The notes below the pieces were generated by a model. That model did no database searches. It saw only the letters and a program-made list of their open reading frames with translations, and had not been told where the DNA came from. From the NCBI GenBank assembly GCA_039105265.1, contig JAPFFF010000066.1, forward strand, positions 434,001-498,000: 64,000 nucleotides of DNA. The letters run 5' to 3'. Both the position numbers and the translations under genes were made by a program. Within the stretch, counting starts at the first letter, position 1; every line of letters begins with the position of its first letter. The DNA is from Tritrichomonas musculus. Its lineage: Eukaryota > Parabasalia > Tritrichomonadida > Tritrichomonadidae. This document shows, piece by piece, positions 52,629 to 62,175 of the stretch.

Positions 52629-54165
52629 ATGCAAGCAGAATAAATGAAAGAATTTTGAATGCCACTTTTAATCTCATTCAGAATCTCATAATTATTGCCA
52701 ATAGAAGCAGCAATGCAAAGGAGTGACTGATTATTAATATTTTTAAGATTAATATTTCCCCCGTTTAATTCTAAGAAAAACTTGAAAAGTTTCTAATTTT
52801 TCTCTTTTATTGTCATGAAAAGACTGGTGACTATTTGACTTCTGATTTGATTGAATGATTTATGTTCAATGATTACCTTAATGATTTCTAAATCTCCTGT
52901 TTTAACGGCTTCAATCAAAGGTGTAATTATTTCTTCCATTTTTTTTATGAATGTTGTTGTTTTTAGATTTTATCAAAACATGATTATAATTGACATCAAG
53001 TGAGTCAATTTTGAGAAGACATTTTAGGATGTCTTTAAACTTCACAGACAACAAGAAAGCATAATCAATAAGGCTCAAAGAAGCTTTAAATTTAGAATGA
53101 TTCAAAATCATTTCAACGAGTTCTTTGTTTTCAGTTTTAACGGCTTTTACAAGAGGTGTTTCTTTTAATGCATTTTGAACGTTTATGTTAATACTAGGAT
53201 GATTAAGTAAAAGAGTCTGAATAGGAGTAACATTTTTCCCTTCTATTGATAGATGAAAAAACGTGTCTCCATTAGTAAACCTTTGATTTATAATAAATAA
53301 TTCATCATCCAGCAATTTTTTGGCTTGTTCAGCATCTTTTTCTAAGATTGCATGTGTCATCAAATCTTCATTCATGTTAACATTTGGTTAATTTTTAAAA
53401 TTAAGAATCTTGTCCAAAATTCACTAGTATAATAACATCTATTTTCATTTTCAATTCTTTCAGATTGCTTTTTAATTACTTGAATTGCTTCATGAATTTG
53501 TTTTCCTTGATATTTAATATTATCACCATAAAAATCAAGAATTAAGCCAACTGCTACATCATTGTTTTCTTTAGCTGCTTCAATTAATGGTGTATTTATC
53601 AAATCAACTGAAATGCTAGGATCGATTCCTTCTTGTTTTAGGAGGTACTCCATTATTTCGTTCCTTTGTTTCAAGAATTGTTCAATCATATATTCTTTAT
53701 TTTCTCTTGTACAATGTATATCAATTCTTTGTTCTATTCTCGTTCCTCTGTACCTAATTTGCCAATTTTATTAATAAATTCTACACTATGATTGAATTCG
53801 AGAATGATTTCAATGATTTCTAAATTAGATAATTCAGCAGCTCTTATCAATAAATCTTCGAATTCATATTTTTCATTCAATAAAAACTTTGGTATTTCAA
53901 CATTATTTAGAGAAAGAGCTGTTTTAAAAGACTCTCTGATTATTTGGTTCTTAAAATCAGTTTTAGTTTCATTTATCATTAAAAGTATGATTTTCGGATT
54001 AATCTTAGCTATTTCATTAAAATGTTTGAAAACTTTGGTGTAGTTTATATCAACTTTAATGTCAATAAACAGCTTGATTATCTCTTCTGAACCTGACAAA
54101 ATAGCACTTATAAATGGCATTGTAAAATATTGCTGAAACTTGCGTTCAAATCTTATAAAAAGAGG
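52629..54165 (-). pseudogene. ankyrin-repeat / DUF3447-type gene, broken
   Basis: Reading leftward: ILSGSEEIIKLFIDIKVDIN and AELSNLEIIEIILEFNHSVE (54120-53734), then TPLIEAAKENNDVAVGLILD (53689-53372), TPLVKAVKTENKELVEMILN (53375-52911), and TPLIEAVKTGDLEIIKVIIE with NQSLLCIAASIGNNYEILNE (to about 52629). These are ankyrin repeats of one array. At least four frame breaks or stops separate the pieces. The 5' head is absent: the open frame starts in mid-repeat at about 54165. Unlike the loci at 55 and 60 kb, the repeats here follow each other directly without spacers. Confidence 0.8.
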
Positions 54166-55199
54166 AGAAATTAGAAAATTTATAACTATTTGCTTTTTTT
54201 GATAGAATTTTTTTTATTTTTACATAATTTTTCGGGAATATATGCACCAGTGATCACCACAGGGCTACGCGAAGCAGAATCGAGAAGTTATTTGAACTAT
54301 ATAATTAAGCATTATTGAGCAAAAATTGAATAAAAAATGTATAAAAAAGTATTCAAAAAGTTTAATAGTTTTCAAAAAGTGGCGTAGAAAAATACGATTC
54401 CCCTACATTTTTCTTTAAAATGAGAGTATAAAGTAACTTTTTTACATAATAAAATTTATTTAAATATTTATTATTATTATATCGTACAATTAGTGTATAA
54501 TTATTTCGTAAATCAATTGAGAAATAAGTCATTTTCTTAAATTTATGTAAATTTGTATTTAAATCTAAAAATTGCTAATAAATTGGAAATACAGCAGATA
54601 ATATATTTTAGGGACTAGTTATAAAAAAAAAAAAAACATTTTAACAAAAAGCACGATTTATGAATCAATTCAATTATAATTATAACAATAAATGGTTAAT
54701 AGCCATTACTTAAAAATTTAATAAACAAGTTATTGTGCAGGGCACAAAATGAAAAGAAATGCTAAAATATGGTCAATAATATAACAGTTTAAACATATTC
54801 ATTTATATTTTATACATATATAAAATTTTAGGTTAAAATTTGACGCCTAAATTTTTGGCCAAGAACAAAATGAGATAATTCTAAGGTTACAAAAAAAATA
54901 TGACCAAAAATAAATTGAATTTTAATCTATTTTGAATTAACTTATTCTCAATTTTTTAAAACATTGATATTTTATTCCCATCCAAAAATAATCCATTAAT
55001 ATTTTGATATTTTATTTTAAGCATAAATATATATTCATTTTTAAAATATTAAAAAAATCTGAAATATGTTTTCAGCTCTAGCACCTCTAATTTTATAGTT
55101 TTGCGAGTATATAATTTTTTCTTTGAATATTTCAAAAACCTGAAAGTTAACTTTTTCTGAAAAAATTATCAAAACGCGACCCCTAAATAAATTTTATTA
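54166..55199. other. intergenic, with dispersed repeat copy 2
   Basis: It contains the inverted copy of the 210-bp repeat. A short, oddly GC-rich patch (CACCACAGGGCTACGCGAAG) lies at about 54255. No gene is seen. Confidence 0.45.
54404..54610 (-). repeat. dispersed repeat, copy 2 (about 207 bp)
   Basis: This is the reverse complement of 30273-30482 with a few differences. The match stops sharply at GGGACTAG on one side and at CCCC on the other. Confidence 0.8.
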
Positions 55200-55439
55200 A
55201 TGGACTGTTCAAAATATTTAGACAAAAATAAGGAAATCCAGAAAACTCTTCTTAATTTTCTAGAAAATGAGGAAAAAATTGATTCACGCTTTCATAATTT
55301 ACTAAAATTATTTAATTCTATTAATATTCAAAATGATAAGCATGCTCTTTCAATGTTATTCCATTTATTAACTAAAATCGGGAATAATCATCACCGTAGC
55401 CCTCTCTTCTTTGAAAAAATCGACGAGTCGAAAATATAA
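55200..55439 (+). pseudogene. truncated DUF3447/ankyrin-protein head
   Basis: 79 codons from an ATG: KNKEIQKTLLNFLENEEKID and SMLFHLLTKIGNNHHRSPLF. It lines up with the first 80 residues of the protein at 60251 (MKKIQENLLDYLNDEANYEV; SMLHLLSKISDNYHYTADFF). It stops at FFEKIDESKI exactly where the 25-bp minisatellite starts, so about 300 residues of the usual head are missing. It heads the first spaced ankyrin array. Confidence 0.7.
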
Positions 55440-55690
55440 AATCATATCTTTTAATGGAATTCAAAGTCATATATTTTAATAAAATTCAAAATCATATATT
55501 TTAAGAAAATTCAAAATCATATATTTTAATATAATTCAAGATCATATTTTTTAATGGAATTCAAAATCATATCTTTTAAGAAAATTTCAAAATCATGTTT
55601 TTTAATATAATTCAAAATCATATCTTTTAATTATATTCAAAACCATATCTCTTAATGAAATTTAAAATCATATCACTTAATGAAATTATT
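55437..55690. repeat. 25-bp minisatellite, about ten copies
   Basis: The sequence TCATATNTTTTAATGAAA plus TTCAAAA recurs with TCAT at 55442, 55467, 55492, 55517, 55542, 55567, 55593 and 55618, then once more as CCAT at 55643, then at 55668. The period is 25 bp with one step of 26. It is AT-rich and has stops in most frames. Related, more worn copies fill the spacers at 56200-56370 and in the array after 61.4 kb. Confidence 0.9.
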
Positions 55691-55705
55691 AAATAATTTT
55701 ATAAG

Positions 55706-55715
55706 ACAGCGTTAT
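55706..55715. repeat. left target-site duplication (ACAGCGTTAT)
   Basis: Identical to 56095-56104. Confidence 0.9.
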
Positions 55716-56094
55716 AGGCTTGGTCAATGTCCTGGACTTGAAAACTTTTCTAAGGACTTTCAAGGACCAAGGACTTCCAAAGACCTAACAAAGTATTTCA
55801 ATTAATGTTTAAAAATTTTATCTAATTTTATCGTATATTTTTTCTAAAGCTAATTCTGAAAAAGTGGCATCCAAAATCCAAATTTTAAATTCAAAATTTT
55901 GTTTTGAGTACAACTTTTTTAAGATTTTATCAGTAAGTTTTATTTTCATATTTATATATCATGATAACTAATTTAAAATATTACTTTTTATTTAGAAAAA
56001 TTTCTATTTTGTTGATTTTTTGTTAAGATAAAAGATGAAAAAAAAAATTGACAAGGTTGGTTTAGTCCTTGAGTCCAAGACATTGACCAAGTCT
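55716..56094. mobile_element. Mutator-like miniature element with 10-bp target duplication, inside an ankyrin repeat
   Basis: 379 bp with inverted ends AGGCTTGGTCAATGTCCTGG (22 of 26 bases match the other end), flanked by ACAGCGTTAT on both sides. The inside is AT-rich and noncoding. The terminus AGGCTTG and the 10-bp duplication are shared with the element at 38846-39178. Confidence 0.88.
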
Positions 56095-56104
56095 ACAGCG
56101 TTAT
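56095..56104. repeat. right target-site duplication (ACAGCGTTAT)
   Basis: Identical to 55706-55715. It continues directly into the ankyrin coding sequence. Confidence 0.9.
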
Positions 56105-56196
56105 ATTTGGCCGTTGAAAAAGAAAATATTGAAATCATCAAACTTTTATTAACTAATGATAAAATTGATATTAATATTCTCAATATTTATATTTAA

Positions 56197-56376
56197 TTTT
56201 TTTATAAAATTTAAAATCATATCTTTTAATTATATATTCAAAATCATATCTTTTAATGAAATTCTAAATCATTTTTTTTTTTTAATAAAATTTCAAATCA
56301 TATCTTTTAATGTAGTTTAAAATCATATTTTTTATTAGAGTTCAAAATCAAATCATTATACACAATTATTTCTTAA
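56197..56376. repeat. array 1 spacer with worn 25-bp repeats
   Basis: AAATCATATCTTTTAAT and close variants recur at roughly 25-35 base steps between units A and B. Frames are closed by stops. Confidence 0.7.
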
Positions 56377-56502
56377 AATGATAAAGCAGCATTGCATCTC
56401 GCCGCTGAAAAAGGAAATGCTGAAATAATTACAATTTTAATGAAACAAGATAGTATTAACATCAATGTTAAAAATGATAAAATTAAAATTAGATTTATAT
56501 GA
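56377..56502 (+). pseudogene. single ankyrin repeat (array 1, unit B)
   Basis: NDKAALHLAAEKGNAEIITI then LMKQDSININVKNDKIKIRF and TGA at 56500. It is one ankyrin repeat closest to the general consensus (ALHLAAEKGN), with no start codon. No further unit on this strand follows before 60 kb. Confidence 0.75.
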
Positions 56503-57029
56503 TTATTCCATAATTATTTATGACAAACACCTTTTATGGTTGCAAAACCACAAGTAAAATCATTATTTCAAAATAATAGCTTTTAATTAATATACTAAAT
56601 AAAACTTTTTAATCTGATATTTTTTATTTTTTTTTAATAAACAACTAGCTTTAAAATGACAACTTTGAAAAATCTAAAGATGAGCGAATGAGAGAAATTA
56701 ACAAAAAAAGCAATTACAGTAACATCAAGTAAGAAAAATTGTGTGTACATTAAAAGTTGGGAGAATTTTCCAAATTTAGATCGATTCTTCAACGTCTTTA
56801 GAGAACTATTTAAAGCAAATGTAACAAATCATTTTTAAAAAAGCTTAATCTTGATATTTCTATAAAATTCAATTTTTTTGAAAAAACAATAGACTAAAAA
56901 AAAGATTGTTTACTATGGGAATAATCATATCAATAATATCCATCTTCATCACAATACAATCTTTCTCCAATCATTCTTTGAATAAAATAATTATTCCCTT
57001 ATTAACCATTATTAGAATATGCATATATG
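56503..57029. other. intergenic with one small doubtful frame
   Basis: A plus-strand frame at 56656-56838 reads MTTLKNLKMSE, a TGA, then EKLTKKAITVTSSKKNCVYI and a further 29 residues to TAA. The part after the TGA has protein-like composition but no known family. It may be a remnant. The rest shows nothing. Confidence 0.3.
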
Positions 57030-57240
57030 TTCTTTGAGTAATGATAATAAAAGACTTTTAATGATCTTTTATTAAGATCAAGATTTTTGTGTTCAAGTAA
57101 AGTTTTACAATTTCAATATTCTGTGATTCTACAGACATAAATAAAGGTGTTAATTCTTTTACAATTTTCAGGATCGCCTTGTGTGAATGTAAAACGTTGA
57201 TGATACCAACTGACAAACATTTTTTCTAATAACTGATTCA
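57030..57240 (-). pseudogene. ankyrin-repeat remnant
   Basis: The minus strand reads AILKIVKELTPLFMSVESQN then IEIVKLYLNTKILILIKDH and a stop. It is one ankyrin repeat (TPLFMSVESQNIEIVKLYL) in the opposite orientation to the spaced arrays. No start is seen and both sides are noncoding. Confidence 0.6.
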
Positions 57241-57904
57241 CTTTTTTACTAATAACTAGCTTTTGTTAGTTTTTTACTGAAAGCATTGATGGTTTTTTAT
57301 ACTCGGTTAATTTCAGAAAAAAATTTTAACTAAATTATTATTTATTTAAATGCTTTTTATTTAGATATTTAACTGTGCACTAGATACTTTTTGAACTGAG
57401 TTCAAAAAGTGACGTTCTTGTATAATAAAAGGATCAACTCAAATAAAAAATCTCTCTGTAATGTTTTCATATTTTATTTTTTGGCATTTGATTAGAATAA
57501 GTGAAATTTGTTCAATTTTTTGGTTGTTAATTTTCAAATAATTTGGTTTCTAATTGTTTTTTACCTTAATCATTAGATCTTTGAATTGTGCTAATTACAC
57601 ATTTTGTAATTTAAATATTTTTTTCATTTAGGCACTAGTTTTTCACATTACAACACAAGCCCAATATTCAAAATCATATAGGTAACTCATTAAAAACTCA
57701 TTGTATAATTGAATTGGATTTTCTATAATCTATATATTAAAATTAATGCATTGTATGATACTCATTCTTTTTAAAATATATTTATGTAGGTTAGATTAAA
57801 ATGTTTATACATTATGATCATATTTCAAGAAATCTCAAAGAAACAAATTCATATTAAATTATTAAATATATTTATAAATTATAATTTCTTTTACAAAGTT
57901 TTTT
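57241..57904. other. intergenic, AT-rich
   Basis: Nothing recognised between the ankyrin remnant and the 3' end of the BtpA-family gene. The motif TTCAAAAAGTGACGTTC near 57400 recalls the CAAAAAGTGGCGT near 54375 but is too short to classify. Confidence 0.4.
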
Positions 57905-58636
57905 TTACCTAACTGTAGAAACCACATTCATGAATTCACGTACATTTTTTGGATCCACGTCTCCACGATCAACATGATCGACTTTCAGCCAACTTCCGAC
58001 GATTCCAGCATCACCAACTGACAGTTGTTCCTTAATCACGTCAGGAGTGAGTCCGGCAGCAACAACGAGTGGAAAATCACCGATTATAGATCTAAACTGA
58101 CGAATTTTTTGGATATCTGTAATTTCTCCTGTTGCAGATCCAGTTACAGCAATTGCGTCGCAGCGTTTCATACCAATTCTGAGGTCTTCTTCTAATGAGC
58201 GTCCAGAACAAACAGGCTGGTACTTGAATCGTACTCCGCCGATGAGATAAATGCCTGGAATTCGAGCTTTTTTTAAACTTTCTTCAAATTCGGTATCTGA
58301 ATCTGGGGAGAGGTGGCCACTTACTGAATCGATCTGAACAAATTTGGCCCCGTATTTCTGCGCAACTTGAAAAACTTCCTCTGGTGTTGAACTTAATAAA
58401 TTAACTCCATATATTACATCTGGACAATTCTTTTGTAAATATTCTAACATTGAAATACAGTTTTTCTTTGAACCGAAATAATCTTCTATAATTACCGCGT
58501 CTACACCATTTTCAAGATATTGCTTAAGCTCAAGTTTGGCCCTGTCGAGAGCACTCATTTGTCTGTCACCTTTCATGTGGAGCATAGCCATAATAGGTTT
58601 TTTATTTGGAAATAGAGAGAGAAAATTTGCACACAT
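57905..58636 (-). CDS. BtpA/SgcQ-family TIM-barrel protein
   Basis: 243 residues from the ATG at 58636. Family signatures are in order: KPIMAMLHMKGDRQMS, YLENGVDAVIIEDYFGSKK, GVNLLSSTPEEVFQVAQKYG, GAKFVQIDSVSGHLSP, GIYLIGGVRFKYQP, CDAIAVTGSATGE and DAGIVGSWLKVD, all typical of PF03437. The fold is a phosphate-binding (alpha/beta)8 barrel. The cyanobacterial member BtpA is linked to photosystem I assembly, and other bacterial members sit beside sugar-metabolism genes. In a non-photosynthetic protist the role must be something else, perhaps a sugar-phosphate or aldolase-like activity. The codon pattern is more GC-rich than the flanks. A bacterial origin by transfer is likely but needs a tree. 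Confidence 0.9.
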   Translation of the reverse strand: MCANFLSLFPNKKPIMAMLHMKGDRQMSALDRAKLELKQYLENGVDAVIIEDYFGSKKNCISMLEYLQKNCPDVIYGVNLLSSTPEEVFQVAQKYGAKFVQIDSVSGHLSPDSDTEFEESLKKARIPGIYLIGGVRFKYQPVCSGRSLEEDLRIGMKRCDAIAVTGSATGEITDIQKIRQFRSIIGDFPLVVAAGLTPDVIKEQLSVGDAGIVGSWLKVDHVDRGDVDPKNVREFMNVVSTVR

Positions 58637-58642
58637 TTTTAT

Positions 58643-58650
58643 AAAAATGA
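58643..58650 (-). promoter_or_regulatory. initiator (Inr) of the BtpA-family gene
   Basis: TCATTTTT on the minus strand, 12 bases before the ATG, fits TCA(+1)YWYT and supports the start at 58636. A promoter of host type in front of a probably bacterial gene suggests it is expressed. Confidence 0.5.
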
Positions 58651-59074
58651 AGAAATTAACTTTTGCAAAAAATTTTTAAAATTTTGAGTTGATTGAATTC
58701 AATATAATCGTATCTATATTGAAAATTTTAGACATAAATTTTTATTCAATTTTTCAAAAGATGAAAAGTTAAAATTTTGAATTACTATCTCGGAACAAAA
58801 GCACTAAATAAAAGAAAATATATTAAAAATAAATTTATTTATTTATTTGGAATATAAATTTATATAAATATTAGTATCCTGTCACTAACTTTTAGTTGTA
58901 AGTATCGCCTCATTTTTGTAAACTTCCCACAGTTGCATACTATGAAAAAATTTGATTGTATTGTATTTATCCTTAATGGTCAAGATTTAAATCTTGTATT
59001 ATATTTGTTTAATTTTTGGAATAAGCTTATTGAGGTGCTTTGGATGATCAATTTTAACAAAACATATTATTCAT
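58651..59074. other. intergenic, AT-rich
   Basis: The right 60 bases may hold worn kinase coding sequence (ICFVKIDHPKHLNKLIPKIK on the minus strand) beyond the stop at 59075. Otherwise nothing is seen. Confidence 0.4.
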
Positions 59075-59845
59075 TCAAAATTTTTCACTTATATTGAGAG
59101 GAAAGTGAAGTTCACCTTTTTTGATGTTTTTCATGATTTTTTCTGTAGAAGGTCCATCAAATGGGTAACTTCCTGTCAGTAAAAAGAAAGCAGAAACTCC
59201 AACAGCCCAAATATCAATTTTATATGTTTTCATTCTGCTTCCTCTGCGAAACATTTCTGGACTTAAGTACTTTAATGTTCCGAAAATTGTTGATTTTTTT
59301 TCATTTTCGTTTTTTTGGAAATTTGAGAGGCCAAAATCGATTTTAACGTTTCCATTTGAACCAATGACAAAGTTTTCTAATTTAATGTCATGGTGAATTA
59401 TTTTGAGGCTGTGAATGTAAACAAGACCTTGAATTACATCTTTAATAATTTTGCGAATTTCTGGCTCATTTAAATGGTAATGCTTATTCTTGCGAAGATA
59501 TTCTCGTATGGTTCCTCCTGGACAGTATTCAAGGGCAAAATGATGGTTGTGTTCGTCTGAAAATGAAAAATCTGATGTAACAACATTTGGATGATTAACT
59601 AACTTTTGTATTTTGATCTCGTTTTCTAAATCTAGTAATGCTAATTTTCTTCTTAAATAGTCTTCTTTTGATATAACTTTCATCGCATATACTTTATTTG
59701 TACTTTGATGAGTAACACGATAAACAACTGAAAATGAACCACTTCCTATAATTTCATCACGAATAAACACGTTTTGTATACCATTTGCTTGTGTAAAAGT
59801 AATCTTTTGTGGAAGATTGCTTTTCGGAAGTGGAATTTAATTAAA
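59075..59845 (-). pseudogene. CAMK-like protein kinase without start codon or C-lobe end
   Basis: The frame opens after a stop near 59840 and reads IPLPKSNLPQKITFTQANGI and on into the kinase, but there is no ATG before the glycine loop. The domain itself is well kept: DEIIGSGSFSVVYRV, lysine in VYAMKVI, catalytic loop HHDIKLEN (HHD for HRD), IDFGLSN, GTLKYLSPEM and DIWAVGVSAFFLLTGSYPF. It stops after LHFPLNISEKF, before the last helices (subdomain XI). Either it has died recently, or it uses an unseen start. Downstream, a frame with IICFVKIDHPKHLNKLIPKI may be the lost end. Confidence 0.75.
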
Positions 59846-60250
59846 AAAAATTTAAAGATAAAAATTGAGAATATAAATTTTAACAATTGAAAAATTTGTG
59901 TTAATTTAAATCGTACTTTCAAATATTTTCTGAAAAATAAACGAACTTTTTTTATATAAATATTTGAGAATTTTGATTTTAATAATACTTTTTTTAGCTA
60001 TTTTTAAATATTTTAGGCTTCTTCAGAAGCTATATTTTGTTATATATAATTAATTTTTTTAAATAAAGGCAAAAAATTATTTTTCACATTTGAAAAGCAG
60101 CAAATACTATAGCCAAAACCTAACATATTTAAATAAATTTATATTACAATTAAATATGAAAAAAATATTAATCAAAATGATCTTCATATGAAGAAATTTA
60201 TATTTTTTAAATCTTACTCAAAACGATCATCTTTTTAACTATTTGTTAAA
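59846..60250. other. intergenic, AT-rich
   Basis: Nothing recognised. It is the promoter side of both the kinase and the ankyrin-head gene. CGATCATCTTTTTAACT, 27 bases before the ATG at 60251, is a weak initiator candidate. Confidence 0.4.
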
Positions 60251-61417
60251 ATGAGTTTAGAGGAATGCTTAGGAAAAATGAAAAAAATACAAGAAAATCT
60301 TCTAGATTATCTTAATGATGAAGCTAATTATGAAGTTAAATTTCAATGTATAGTAAAAAAATGTGATGAAATTAAAAATGATGATAAAATATCCAAAATC
60401 AAGTCAATGTTACATTTATTATCAAAGATCTCAGATAACTACCATTATACAGCAGATTTTTTCAATAAAATTAACCGTGTTTTGCAACTTTTTAAGGACG
60501 AAATGAAAAAAAAATTTACAAATATAGACATTTTTAATATTTTTAAAAGGAACAAGCGAATTCTTTTATTTTTATTTGATGAAAAAATCATAACATTTGA
60601 TGAAAAAATAGCTAAAATGATGACAAAAGACAAATATATGAAATCAGAATATCCAAGTTATTTTTCACCCGAAATCAAGCCTTTTGTTAAATCAAAATGG
60701 TTTCCAAAAGACGGATTAACTAGTTTTTATATAGAAAATGATGAATGGCTTGAAGACAAATGTTTTTATGAAAAAAGAAAAAATGGTCAAAATGATGATT
60801 TAATTTGCCAATTTATTCAAAAAGATTTGATTGATGATTTCATCACTTATGTAAATAAAAATTCTTATTCACTTAAATATAAAATTAAATCATCAATTTA
60901 TGAAACAAATAATTTTTTACTCGAGAAAGAAGAAACAACATTAATAGAATATGCTGCTTTTTATGGATCAATTCAAATTTTTAATTACTTGAGATTGAAT
61001 GGAATTGAATTAACATCATCATTATGGAATTTCGCAATTCATGGTAAAAATGCAGAAATTATTCATTTACTAGAAGAAAATCATATTCAACCTCCCAAAT
61101 GTTTAAACAAAAATAAAGATGACATATCATATGAAAAAATATTCATTGAATCAATTAAATGTCATCATAATGATATCGCTAATTATATTCAAAATAATTT
61201 TTTAAACAAAAAATCAAAAGAAATTTTGATTAGTGCTATTAAATTTTGCAATTATGAATTTATTCAAAATATCGATATTATCGATGATTCTGCTTTTTAT
61301 TTTTTATGCAAATATGATTATGACTTTCTTGTCACGATTCTTTCAAAAAGAACAGATATTGATATAAATAAATTAATTGTAATTTATGAAAAAAAAAAAT
61401 ATTTAATACAATTTTAA
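60251..61417 (+). CDS. DUF3447/ankyrin-type protein (head of the spaced ankyrin array)
   Basis: 388 residues from ATG to TAA. The N-terminal 100 residues (KKIQENLLDYLNDEANYEVK, MLHLLSKISDNYHYTADFFN) are the head found on trichomonad DUF3447/ankyrin proteins. Residues 190-385 hold degenerate ankyrin units (TLIEYAAFYGSIQIFNYLRL, SLWNFAIHGKNAEIIHLLEE, AFYFLCKYDYDFLVTILSKR). The end DIDINKLIVIYEKKKYLIQF looks like reading into A/T-rich spacer just after the DIN that closes an ankyrin unit, as happens after each later unit. So the natural protein may have been longer. Ankyrin arrays bind proteins; partners are unknown. No signal peptide is present. Confidence 0.75.
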   Translation: MSLEECLGKMKKIQENLLDYLNDEANYEVKFQCIVKKCDEIKNDDKISKIKSMLHLLSKISDNYHYTADFFNKINRVLQLFKDEMKKKFTNIDIFNIFKRNKRILLFLFDEKIITFDEKIAKMMTKDKYMKSEYPSYFSPEIKPFVKSKWFPKDGLTSFYIENDEWLEDKCFYEKRKNGQNDDLICQFIQKDLIDDFITYVNKNSYSLKYKIKSSIYETNNFLLEKEETTLIEYAAFYGSIQIFNYLRLNGIELTSSLWNFAIHGKNAEIIHLLEENHIQPPKCLNKNKDDISYEKIFIESIKCHHNDIANYIQNNFLNKKSKEILISAIKFCNYEFIQNIDIIDDSAFYFLCKYDYDFLVTILSKRTDIDINKLIVIYEKKKYLIQF

Positions 61418-61535
61418 ATTGAAAAAAACATTTAATAAAATTCATTATTATTTATTAAAATAATATTAAAAATAAAATCATTTTTGATGGAATTATATTC
61501 TAATATTTAAATGAAATTAATTTAATTGATTTAAT
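61418..61535. repeat. array 2 spacer 0
   Basis: 118 bases of AT-rich sequence with stops between the 388-codon head and the first isolated ankyrin unit. Confidence 0.6.
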
Positions 61536-61634
61536 AAAACTCCTTTGTTCATAGCAATAGAAAAAGAAAACATAGAAATTATTAAAATTTTATTGTCAAA
61601 TAATAAAATTGATGTTGACCTTCCATGCATTTTA
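61536..61634 (+). pseudogene. single ankyrin repeat (array 2, unit 1)
   Basis: KTPLFIAIEKENIEIIKILL then SNNKIDVDLPCIL: exactly one 33-residue repeat. The frame has a TGA two codons before it and continues into the spacer to TAA at 61698. There is no start codon. All key ankyrin positions are kept (TPL, A-x-E, IEIIKILL, KIDV). Confidence 0.8.
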
Positions 61635-62076
61635 ATTTATATCTTATTTATAAAATTGAAAATCATTAATTCAAATTTTATTCAGAATTATGTGGTTTAA
61701 TTCCATTTGAAATTACATATTTGAATTCTATTCTATTATTCTTTTTATTAATAAAATTAAAATAATTTATTTTAATGAGATTTTTATATTCAAATGTTTA
61801 AATATAATAATTATATATTTTAACAGAATTCAAAATTATATGTTTTAACAAAATTCTAAATTATATAATTTAACAGAATCAATATCATATATTTCAACAG
61901 CATTTAAAAAAAAAATATATATTAATGAAATTTATAATTGAATACATTAATTATAATATTATAAAATCTATATAATTTATATAATTTGAAATTATGTGAT
62001 TTAATGAGATTCAAGATCTTATATATGTAAATGGAATTTAAATAAATGTTTAATGAAATTAATAAAATAATTTTAT
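61635..62076. repeat. array 2 spacer 1 (442 bp, worn 25-bp repeats)
   Basis: AT-rich. ATTTTAACAGAATTCAAAAT and variants recur at about 25-base steps around 61800-61900, resembling the minisatellite at 55437-55690. Confidence 0.65.
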
Positions 62077-62175
62077 AAAACATCCTTACTCTTAGCTATT
62101 GAAAATGAAAACACCAAAACTGTTGAACTTTTATTAGCAAATAATAAAATTAATGTTAATTATATATGTATTTTA
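62077..62175 (+). pseudogene. single ankyrin repeat (array 2, unit 2)
   Basis: KTSLLLAIENENTKTVELLL then ANNKINVNYICIL, 33 residues. It begins and ends at the same repeat positions as unit 1. No start codon; a stop follows soon after. Confidence 0.8.

Larger units (their letters stand above)
55703..56196 (+). pseudogene. single ankyrin repeat (array 1, unit A), split by a miniature element
   Basis: The unit opens as AAG ACA GCG TTA T at 55703-55715. It is cut by the element at 55716-56094 and resumes from the duplicated target at 56095 as TALYLAVEKENIEIIKLLLT then NDKIDINILNIYI and TAA at 56194. One complete 33-residue ankyrin repeat is recognisable, with no start codon and no neighbour in frame. 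Confidence 0.8.

Noticed and set aside
54220-54300. Short GC-rich patch CACCACAGGGCTACGCGAAG as a tRNA or other RNA gene
   Set aside because: No cloverleaf, no A/B boxes and no T-run terminator can be drawn around it.
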